Below are positions 39,186-48,694 of a DNA stretch of 64,000 nucleotides, one piece after another. The position numbers were made by a program, and so were the translations under genes. The notes under the pieces are model-generated. The model was given only the letters and a program-made list of their open reading frames with translations. It ran no database searches and had not been told where the DNA came from. How positions within the stretch are numbered: position 1 is the stretch's first letter; every line of letters starts with the position of its first letter. This DNA is from Cercis canadensis (taxonomy: Eukaryota; Streptophyta; Magnoliopsida; Fabales; Fabaceae), in contig QAOA01000527.1 in NCBI GenBank assembly GCA_003255065.1, positions 1 to 64,000 of the forward strand. Reading direction: 5' to 3'.

Positions 39186-39835
39186 TAATACAGGAAAGGG
39201 ATTATGATTTGTCTAGTATTCATTCTATGTAAAAAAACTAAGGATCAATAAAATAAGAATAAAACATATGCTTATATCTTTTGTGAAATAAGATAACAAT
39301 CTTTAATTAAGATCACAAAATAATTGGATAATTAGACTTAAACTGAAACCACAAATTCAAAAATATCAAGATAAAGTTTACCATAATACTTTGTACTCTT
39401 TTGCATATATAATTGACGCGCAACAAAATAGATTAACTCGTTCCCACAATGATGTCGTGGACAACAAGAAATGGAGGTGTTGAAGAATCTAAGATAAATG
39501 AGGATCAGATTTCAGATCAATGATTTATCTCAATGGGTTCTATCAATTATCATTCACCAATCACCACCTTCTGCTCTATAATTGGTGGCTATTATGTGTA
39601 TCTGGCACCATATTTTCTTTTCCCTCTTCTTTCATTTGTTTTACGTGAAAATGCCATATTTATGTATGGAAAAGTAATAAAAAAAAAAATCCAAAATTTG
39701 CGGTGTTAATTATTATCATCTTTTTGTGTTCTGAAGATGTTTTGAAATTCTTACATTTATCAAAACATCCGGAGTTTCATATTCCTTTTTCATTTGTCGT
39801 TGCTGTCAAAACTCAAAATAATTAGAATATGAATT
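39186..39835. other. Downstream flank of SSL copy 2, no gene
   Basis: An AATAAAATAAGAATAAAA stretch (from about 39247) could serve as the polyadenylation region of SSL copy 2. The rest is AT-rich spacer without a convincing ORF. Confidence 0.45.
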
Positions 39836-40106
39836 AGAGTTAAACTCCTTTTTAGTTCCTGAAAAATTAAGCAATTGACAAGTTAGTCTCCAAAAAATGT
39901 TCGCTAACAATTTCGTCCTTGAATTATGGTTCCGTACGACAAATTAGTCATCAAATTACCGAGGACTAATTTATCGTACGGAACCATAATTCGAGGATAA
40001 AATTGTCAACGAACATAATTCGAGGACTGATTTGTCAGCGAACATTTTTTGGGGACTAACTTGTCAATCGTTAAATTTTTCAGAGACCAAAAAGTAGTTT
40101 TACTCT
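39836..40106. repeat. 271-bp near-perfect hairpin (MITE)
   Basis: The left arm, starting AGAGTTAAACTCCTTTTTAG, is complementary to the right arm, which read in reverse starts AGAGTAAAACTACTTTTTGG. The arms share GAAAAATT, CGATTGACAAGTTAGTC-like and CAAAAAATGTTCGCT blocks and meet near 39960 around TTCCGTACGA / TCGTACGGAA. The right arm carries one extra internal copy of a roughly 30-bp unit (ending TAATTCGAGGA). There are no ORFs. A transcript would form a long double-stranded stem suitable for small-RNA processing. Confidence 0.8.
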
Positions 40107-43100
40107 ATAAATTATTAATCAATGCAAGTAATTCAAATAGTGATCAGCACTCAGCAGCATCACTCATAATGGTAAAATGGCACTGAAAAGTGACCTGAGA
40201 TAGATAAACATCTAATGGACCATAGGAATCTGATATTGTGGCTGTTGTTGTCCACAAGAATTTAAATAGTGGGCCCAACTAATTACCAGGTCCAGGCAAC
40301 TTTATTCTCAATGAATTTCAACAAGTGGGCCCAGTTTTGCCTTAGGCATGAAAGTGATATCAGGCCCACTCTATACTCATTACTCAAGCCCACCTGCTTA
40401 TCATATCTTCCATTTCCCATTATCGTTATGTTTTTCTGCAAATAATTTTATTTTATCCGAAACTTTGTGTGTTTTGTTTTCAAACCATACCTTTCTGATT
40501 CATTTTCGTCCTCATTTACATGCGTGGCTCGAATTAGCCATTGACTTGAGGACAAACTGCGTGGTGGAACTTCTATTTCTTATTACCATATATACCAAAT
40601 GAAAAAGAAACTTGAAAGCTATTGCATACCTCTACGTGTAAACCAATTTAGTTTATTGTTTATATGGTGCCTCTCATTTGGATTTATCGAAACCCTGCTG
40701 AATTGGTGAATTAAAAAACGTGTTAGGTTTAATAATTGAATTAAATATGGACAAGTGATTCAAAAATAATTAAATAATTAAGAAATAACTATAGGTTCAA
40801 TCGCAATGATTCAATATTTTACTCATATACTCCAATATGAACTTTCGGTTTAAACTTCAGTGATTGCTTACCTCTAAACAATCACTTTCTCTCTTGTGTG
40901 GCCGCCTTGGTAAGATCAATTTGTTTTCGCTTTCTTCTTCAAGTTATGAAGTCAAACTGAGTAATAATATTTTATCACCATTAATAGCCACCTACCCCCG
41001 TGTGTCTTTTTATAATTAACAAAATTAACTGATTTTTCACTTCCCTAATCGAGGTTTTAATTAAAAATAAATAAAATTAATGGGAAACTTACTAATTCCT
41101 CATGAAGCGTTCATTGAAATTCTCAAACATAAAAGAAGTCATTTCTTTATGCAATAAAAGGGCATTAATCACGATGCTGCATATTCTACTACTCTAATTG
41201 GATTGAATAATAGAAGACTTCCTGGTTGGATTTAATTATTTTACTCGATAAAACTCAAATATTAAGCAAACAAAACAATATATAGTCATCTTCAATCATT
41301 GAGCCAAAACGCTCCAAATTGCAAAGCATATATAATATGTCTGCAAGTTCAATGTGTAAACCAAGAATCAGCTTAATTCACTAAGAAAAGGAGCAGGTAA
41401 CTCGAAGGTGTCAAAAGTTTATATTATATCAATTACTGTATTCCCATGCAGAGGTGTCAAAAGTTTTCCAATTACTTATTAGTATATAAATATAAATTGC
41501 GATGGTTCACCCTTATTCCCATTCATTCACTACATCTAGGTATTTCACCTACCAGGTGTCTATACCCCACCATGCCATTATAATTATTAATTATTTGAAA
41601 AAGGCCACCTAAAAATAAATAACATTATATGAAATCATTGGTAAGATATATGATAAAGTCCGGGAATAAAATGATTTTTTAATTCATGAAATAAATATCT
41701 AACGTGAGAGAAGATGGAGACCTGTGGCTGTTATGTTCACTTTAACGTTCTCTTCTGCGTCAGAGTTGGGTCACGTAGAGCCAAACCCGATCATGGATGC
41801 TGTGAGGTTTAAGGGACACCATAGAAATCAATAGAAGGGCCCACATGCATGGTGGTAAGCCGTGAGGCATGGGGCCTACCTTTTTGATATGGTTCATGAG
41901 TCATGAGTCCTGGGACGGAATCTCGCTGACGAGGATCTCGAACGACCTTGTTCAAGTGCCACATCAGCACTTCCTATCATTGATTGCTTCCGTTATTGTT
42001 GATCACAGCTTCCCTTCGCCGCTTTCGTTTTCCGTTCCTTAATCCATTTCATGACAGGTATTGCTTACACCCGATCCAGTGCTCAGTGATTTACCCAATC
42101 AAACATGGGGAAGACGGGAAACTGTGGAGGGTGGACTAACATACATAACGCACATTGAAGTGCTTCTAATTACAGTCTTACCTTTAACCCAAACAAAAAA
42201 CAAAAAATAAGAAAAATTACAGTCTTACTCTTACCTTTCATTGCGCTAATTTCAGATTTATCTGAACTCCTTTAATTAATGATCTGTATCTTGACTTCAA
42301 CAATATTCATAATTAAACAGCCAAATATGGTGTTATGTCTTTCTTAGCCACGTGGGTCTCTTTACTTTCCACTTTTTTATGTTACCGCTTTTAAAAAATG
42401 AGAATAACAGTAAGTTTATGAAAAATTAAATATTAAAATAATGGATATAATTTTTATCGACTCTTTGTATGTGAATTTTTTTTAAGTTTTAATTATAAAA
42501 GTATTTTTAAGTTAATTTTTACATTAAAATTAAGTTATTTATTGGACTAGTTTAATTGAATTGAAAACATTTGATTATTATTGTTTTATTTTTTTTTAAT
42601 ATAACTTAAATTATGCATTTTAGTCAAAAATTAATAGTTTTGACTCATACTTAATTACTTAATATCACATTTACTTCGCAATGAGTCTAAAAGTATATAT
42701 TACTTTTATTGAAAACTCAAATTTTGAAAGTCAATATAACTATATTCCTAATTTTAAAATGAGTAGAACAACATAACTTATTTTTTATTTTTAAAACTTA
42801 CAATTTTTTTTTTCAAAGTTTATTATATTTCTAGATGTTTGAAAAAATATATAAATTAACCGCTACAAAATTACCATTTTCATGTTATTAGCCTTTTAAA
42901 GCAATTTTTCATACTATTTTAAGTAGGATGTATAACATTAATAATGTTGTATAAGTCTTAGAATACACATAATTTTCAATTAAAAAATAATGTACATATT
43001 TTTTATTTATGTGTTAGAATGTAAATAATTATACATATTAAATTAGGATATTTTTTGTGCCTTTCTTGAGTCTATTGTTTAATGTTTGTATGTCATATAA

Positions 43101-43168
43101 CCATAATGAAAGTGAATTATATAATAAGAGCAATAATGTTGTAAAGTAAAAATCACATGTTCTCATGG
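40107..43168. other. Intergenic, no gene recognised
   Basis: About 3 kb of spacer. The part from 41700 to 42150 is somewhat GC-richer and has short ORFs only. From about 42380 it becomes extremely AT-rich. No tRNA, no conserved ORF and no LTR pair was seen. Confidence 0.45.
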
Positions 43169-43327
43169 TAAAATTCATATAATTTTGGAGGTTTTTTTTA
43201 TATATTTTTAGTATTTATGTAGTATGTTATATTACATAAGAATAATTTAAAATTCATATAATTTTGGAGGTTTTTTTTTATATATTTTTAGTATTTATGT
43301 AGTATGTTATATTACATAAAAATAATT
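43169..43327. repeat. Two tandem copies of a ~79-bp unit
   Basis: The unit starts TAAAATTCATATAATTTTGG, ends around TTACATAAGAATAATT, and is repeated at 43169-43247 and 43248-43327 with only an extra T in the poly-T tract and one A/G change. It contains TTTAGTATTTATGTAGTATG, whose reverse complement closely resembles part of the foldback at 48080-48308, so the unit looks like a piece of that MITE family. Confidence 0.75.
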
Positions 43328-43569
43328 AATATGTGAATAACACATATACAAATAAATTATTTTTAAATGTGTTTAAAAAAAAATTTATATTTTATATCTA
43401 ATTAAATATAAAAATTATATATACTTATTACATTAATTTAATATAAAATATTTATGTAATATTATAAAATCTCTCTATAATTTTATAATTATATTTATAT
43501 ATAAAAATCGCCAGCCCAATAATCATTCAGAGTTTCTTGCACTTTGACCTGTTCCGCTGGGCGCGGGTC

Positions 43570-43576
43570 TATAAAT
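43570..43576 (+). promoter_or_regulatory. Probable TATA box of the HAD gene
   Basis: TATAAAT follows a GC-rich block (GGGCGCGGGTC) about 195 bp upstream of the ATG at 43766. Spacing and context suit a core promoter with transcription starting near 43600. Confidence 0.5.
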
Positions 43577-43765
43577 TTGTAATACCCATCAAAGTCCCGG
43601 GGCATTTCAACAGCGCTGCTCAGTCTGAGAAGTCTTTAGTCCTCCGGCAGTGGCAAACCACTGGTACGGTGCACCGTACTTCACCAAAAAGCTGAGAACT
43701 TTGCAGCTAAATTAGACAGAAAATTGGGAAACACAGCGACCTTGTCCCAAATGTGAAGTCAAAAA

Positions 43766-46492
43766 ATGGCTCTAATGGCTACAAGGACGAAGCTGGCGAA
43801 GGTTCTGACTAGTGTGACTCCCAAATCGAGATCAGTTTCAGGGTCATGTTCCAATTCCAACCCATTTGGAGCAGTTAAGGGATTGTCTTCTTCTTACTCT
43901 TCTGCGGCGGTGGCTACTAATACGCAATCAGATGTGATGCCTTCGCGATACATGGGTTTGGATATATTGGGAGTGAAAGATTATGAGGATTATAGGAGGT
44001 CTCTCTACGGTGAGATCACTCACAAGGCCGTGCTTGTTGATGCTGTTGGTACACTTGTTGTACCCTCTCAACCTATGGCTGAGGTTTGTTCTCTTCAATG
44101 CCTGCCTTTTTGGGTTTCTGGGCCAATGCATGCTTGATTTCAATCTCTGGGTTATTTTCTGGGTATGCATGAATGCATACAATTACTGGGTCTTATGTGT
44201 ATGTTTGTTTCAATTATTTTCAACAATTTTGTTAATTTAACGCCTTCAACGTTTCTTCCTCTTCTTTCTCCGTTGGCACGCATTTGTGCTGCTGGTTGTT
44301 AATGAATTTCTCGGGTTTGTTGTGTGACTGTGTTGTAGATATACAGAAAGATTGGGGAGAAGTATGGTGTGGAATATTCGGAGGCTGAGATATTATACAG
44401 ATACAGAAGAGCTTATGGACAGCCTTGGGGTAAATCTCGGCTCAGGTTAGTTTAAGGTTCCCATTGACGGAGTTGATAAGCTTATTCCGTTTCTTTACTT
44501 CTTATTGTGCTATTTTTTTTTTTTTTTTTTTNNNNNNNNNTTTTTTTTTTTTTTTAATTTCTTATCTGGATTTATTATGAACTTCCCTCGATCTGTTTTC
44601 TCGATATTTTGTTCCACCTGTTATATGTTACTTTTATCAGTAGGTGTGATGAATGATTTGCGTGGTATTGAAAATTTTCCAATTTAGATATTTTCTGCTA
44701 AAAAGTTCATCACATGCGCATAACACAGTTGGCATTCCCCTTCTTAAAGTCTGACAGTTCATGGCTTACAGAAATAAACTTGAAAGTATTTTTATTTTGT
44801 ATGCCACGAATATAAGAACACTTTCCTTGATTAATCTGAACAAAAGAATTGGAATGGAAATCTGATCTTGGCACGCAGTGCTTTTATCAGCAAAATCGAG
44901 TTCTGAGCAGAGATTATCAATTACATAGGCATGCTTATGAGTTTTTTAGGGTCACCTGTTCCATAGATATAATTTGTCCTATTTCTCCTTAGGAGTACCT
45001 AATGATATGCCAATGACCTAGCAAATGTCACTGGTCAATGCAAATCTTTTTCTATTTGTTGTTAGTACAGTATAAATGTGCAGAATGGGACTTCAATTTG
45101 CACCATGTTGTTCCTGATGGGTTTGTATCAGAAAAATCTTGAAATTCTGGAGCTTGCAGAATCATAATGATCTTCCTCTCATGCTTATAAAGTGTATAAC
45201 AACCTCCAATAAGTCCATATCATCTGTCTCAAGAACATAAATTTAGTAACACAATTGGACCATTTTATGTTGTCAAGACTATTCATGCAGAATTCACTTT
45301 CTCTGGGGTTTTATAAAATATAAAGTGGTAACCTACTTGCCAGTGGAAGTTTTTCATTTGTAAACATTTCTGTTTAATATGACTAGAACTTGGGTTGGCT
45401 CTTTTCTTGTCCCTCCTTCGAGTTAAGTGCAATTGTAAGAAAACGTAGTTCTTCAAGTTCAAACTCAATCTACTCTTTGTTAAGGTTATAACTTTTTTTT
45501 AACCCTTCTGATATGCAGATATGTGAATGATGGTAGGCCCTTTTGGCAATATATAGTTAGTTACTCAACTGGCTGTTCAGATTCTCAATACTTTGAAGAA
45601 CTTTATAACTACTATATGACGGACAAGGTGAGGCCATTTACAATACGTTTCTCCAAAACATATAATACTATCATTTTTTGGTAAAGTTTTAATATTTCTT
45701 CGCTTTATCATCCATAGGCATGGCACCTGGTTGATCCTGATGCCGAGAAAGTGTTCAAAGCTATTAGAAAATCAGGTGTAAAATTGGCCATTGTATCAAA
45801 TTTTGACACTCGGTTAAGACCGCTCCTGAGGGCACTTAATTGTGATAATTGGTTTGATGCAGTAGCAGTGTCAGCTGAGGTAAGCCAATTTCTGTTTTTC
45901 TTTTGTTTATTGATTTGTGTTAGAACAGGTTCTGTTCCTCTCTCTCTCTCTCTCTCATTGGCAGTGATTTACAACAGTTTTTTAAATTTCATGTGTCTTT
46001 CTTCTCAAACAGGTTGAAGCAGAGAAGCCAAATCCGACGATATTTCTTAAAGCATGTGAACTATTGGGCGTAAAACCTGAGGACGCTGTTCACATTGGTG
46101 ATGATCGTAGAAATGATATATGGGGTGCTAGAGATGCAGGCTGTGATGCCTGGCTTTGGGGAAGTGATGTTCACTCTTTCAGAGAGGTATGTTAACATCA
46201 TCTTTTACATAATATGCTCTCTACCATCCAAGCTAGTCTCTTGTTACTGCTTATCCATAAAAGAAAATAACAAGATCGAGAAATGAAAACAGTAAGCCAA
46301 ACATGAGAATTCCTAACACTCAACACAGAAAAAGACAGACCATTTTTTTGTTGACTTCTATCTAGTCTCTAATCCTGTTGATGATCTTTGAACATTAAAA
46401 CTCAAATTTCTTAATTAATTAGGAAAGTATGTGGTTAAATAATTAAAATTTTGCTGATGCAGGTAGCGGAGAGGATCGGGGTGAAGGTCTGA
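43766..46492 (+). CDS. HAD-superfamily hydrolase, HDHD3-like (299 aa), probably organellar
   Basis: Six exons: 43766-44083, 44339-44445, 45519-45627, 45718-45879, 46013-46186, 46463-46492. Total 900 nt with all phases consistent. The first ~50 residues (MALMATRTKLAKVLTS...) are rich in Ser, Ala and Lys/Arg with few acidic residues, as in a mitochondrial or plastid transit peptide. HAD motifs: motif I VLVDAVGTLV with nucleophile Asp92; motif II VSNFD with Ser205; motif III Lys237 (EKPNP); motif IV GDDRRND at 261-267. The segment between motifs I and II (YRKIGEKYGV, PFWQYIV, FEELYNYY) is a helical C1-type cap. The residue two after the nucleophile is Val instead of the Asp used as acid/base in HAD phosphatases; from memory, plant orthologues share this. 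The substrate is unknown. Intron 2 contains a nine-N gap (44532-44540). Length is typical for the plant family. Confidence 0.93.
44532..44540. other. Assembly gap (9 N) in a poly-T tract
   Basis: Nine consecutive Ns sit within poly-T in intron 2 of the HAD gene. The true length of the tract is unknown. No exon is affected. Confidence 0.95.
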
Positions 46493-47760
46493 AGTATTTT
46501 TTCTATCAATAAGTTGAAGAATGGTCTATGTATTTTATGCGTAGGGTGCTTTAGCTTCTTCCATTAGCGTGTATATGTTGTGCTCTATATATCTCTGTTG
46601 TATTTGTATGGAAAAGGAGTGAGCCTGTGACTAGAAAGAAAGAAAAATGAAACAGGCAGGCAGAGAGGGTTGTATCTTTTCTAAAATCTGAAAATTTTGC
46701 AAAAGAGAAAGGACAAGTTAACGTATTGTTAATGTGAATGGCAATATGCGTATGGGCATGTCACATGTGATCATGAGGTGGAGAGTTAACGTAAGTTGCT
46801 TTTACTGGTAATCATCATTGAACTAAAGTTTGACTTGGAAAACATGAGCATTCATCTTTACTAAATTACCCCGTTAGAAAAGCGAGTAATGCTGGTTATG
46901 AATTAACTATCTTCACATTGTTCCCATATTAATTTAACTATACTCATTTACAAGTTTTTGAATAATTCAAATTTAATACACTATCTCATGTGCTATATAA
47001 GTAGAGTTTCTCCAAACAAGGGATACCTACGTCTTCAATTCTCTCTCTTGGTCTACCTAACCAAACAGTAACCTCATCAACAATAATTTTTACTTCTAAT
47101 GCTATCTTAGTGTTAAGTTTTCTCTCGTATTGATTTTTCCAGTATGAACTAATAATGCCTTGAAATAACCATCTCAAATTGAAAGATTGCATCTATCTCT
47201 ATGCTTGAGGCAATGTAAGTTTAATAGCAAATTAAAATAGAAATATTAGCCTAAGCACATATGCTTAAATTGTATTCCTTGAGTGGCTCTTGTTGATGCA
47301 ACATTATTACCGAAAATGAGTTCTATTAGGATTAAGTTACATAGATGTAAGAGGTTTTTGGTTTGAATTATGGTCATCCCATGTTGATAAGCATTCATTA
47401 ACAAAAAAAATAATTTTTATCTTGTATGGATGCACAAGAGAAAATAGAAAGGAGATAAAATGTAAAGAAAAAGTATATGTGGATCTCACATGTTTTTTTT
47501 TTTTTTTTTTTTCTCTCATTTGAAGAGAAAATNTCTTCTCTCTCATTTGAAGAGAAAATAGGGGATAAACAATTTAGATACATTAAAATATATTGATTGG
47601 CATTTTAACCACACCAAAAAGTTTTTGGCTATATTTGTACTCTCTTTTATTATATCTTATTATCATTTATCTCATTTTCACTCTATCCAAACACAAATGA
47701 AAAAAAAAAATTTTCTCTTTATTTTTTTCTTTACATTTTCTCCTTATCTAGTTTATCTTA
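46493..47760. other. 3' flank of the HAD gene and spacer, no gene
   Basis: The start contains the HAD 3' UTR. The remainder is AT-rich with a poly-T run (47492-47510) and an N at 47533 flanked by the same 22-bp sequence (ending TTTGAAGAGAAAAT) on both sides. Short ORFs show no family signature. Confidence 0.45.
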
Positions 47761-47774
47761 AAGTTAGAACAACC

Positions 47775-47959
47775 AACCAACAAGATGTTGGTTCAGTGAA
47801 AATAGGTTGAGCCCCAAGGTGTTATAGCCCAAAGGTTTTGAGTTCGAATCCTTAAAGTCGCATTTGTTATGAGGGATTTACCGATTACTGCTCTCGTCCC
47901 GAACATGGATTAGTCCCATATCCAAAAGGTGTGAGAATATCCTGAGTGTAAACCAAAAA
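47775..47959 (+). mobile_element. tRNA-derived SINE with 14-bp target site duplication
   Basis: A 185-bp element flanked by AAGTTAGAACAACC (47761-47774) and AAGTTAGAGCAACC (47960-47973), 13 of 14 identical. It contains an A box TGGTTCAGTG (47789-47798) and a B box GTTCGAATCC (47842-47851), spaced as in a tRNA gene's internal promoter. It ends in a short A-rich tail (AACCAAAAAA). There is no tRNA cloverleaf and no ORF. A diverged copy lies at 21660-21818 on the other strand. This is a classical plant short interspersed element mobilised by a LINE. Confidence 0.88.
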
Positions 47960-48079
47960 AAGTTAGAGCAACCTATGTCTCTTAATTTATTTATTTTTTG
48001 TTATGACAAAACATGTGTTGTTTTTTTAGTAGGTGCAATAGATAGAAAATAAAACAAGAAAATGCAAAAGTGATTTAAT

Positions 48080-48308
48080 TTTTTACGGAGATTCTATGAT
48101 ACTACATGAGTATGTCATACTATACTGATATGACAAACATATATAATTTTTATATTTTATTAGATATAAAATATAATTTATTTAATTTTTTAGACAAATT
48201 TAAAAACAGTTAACTTGAACATATGTCATTCATTTATTAATTATTTCTATGTAGTATGATATATTACATAAATACTAAAAGTATCTAAGAAACCTCAAAT
48301 TTTTTACA
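48080..48308. repeat. AT-rich foldback MITE upstream of the kinesin gene
   Basis: The left end TTTTTTACGGAGATTCTATG pairs imperfectly with the right end, whose reverse complement reads AAATTTGAGGTTTCTTAGAT. Blocks such as CATACTA and TGACA are mirrored. About 229 bp, no ORF. It shares TTTAGTATTTATGT with the tandem unit at 43169-43327. Confidence 0.5.
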
Positions 48309-48487
48309 ATTATTATTTTAATTAATTGAAAATATTTATAAATAATAAATTATATTAATTTTTGTAATGTATTTTTTACATTTATAGAAAAGAAAATGCA
48401 GGTTTTTTCTAAAACAAGATGAAATTTGACTTGAATTCTCTTTATTAGCAAGAGAAATTAACGATAAATTTATAAGCTACTACAGTA

Positions 48488-48575
48488 GCGCCAAAAAAAA
48501 AAAGAGAAATTGTAAGTCAGAAGTAGACTTGAGCTAAAATTGAACCAGCCAAACCACAGTACGGGAGGCGGGAAA
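48488..48575 (+). promoter_or_regulatory. Two consensus E2F sites upstream of the kinesin
   Basis: GCGCCAAA at 48488-48495 and GCGGGAAA at 48568-48575 are exact reverse complements of TTTGGCGC and TTTCCCGC, both forms of the plant E2F consensus TTTSSCGC. They lie 200 and 120 bp upstream of the ATG. E2F sites drive S-phase and cell-cycle genes, which fits a mitotic kinesin. The motifs are seen; function is inferred. Confidence 0.6.
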
Positions 48576-48694
48576 ATAAAAATTGAGCCAAAGCACAGTA
48601 GAGGCTGTAGAACCCATTTTCGAGGAAAGCACCGGAGTTTCTCGCAGGCAACTGAGAAGTGAGAACTGCGAAGTCTCTCTTGTTTCCTTCTCAT

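Noticed and set aside
46986-47192. 68-codon - strand ORF after the HAD gene
   Set aside because: No known domain; isolated and without splice or promoter context.
47842-47851. tRNA gene suggested by GTTCGAATCC
   Set aside because: No acceptor stem or cloverleaf; the boxes belong to a SINE with target duplications.
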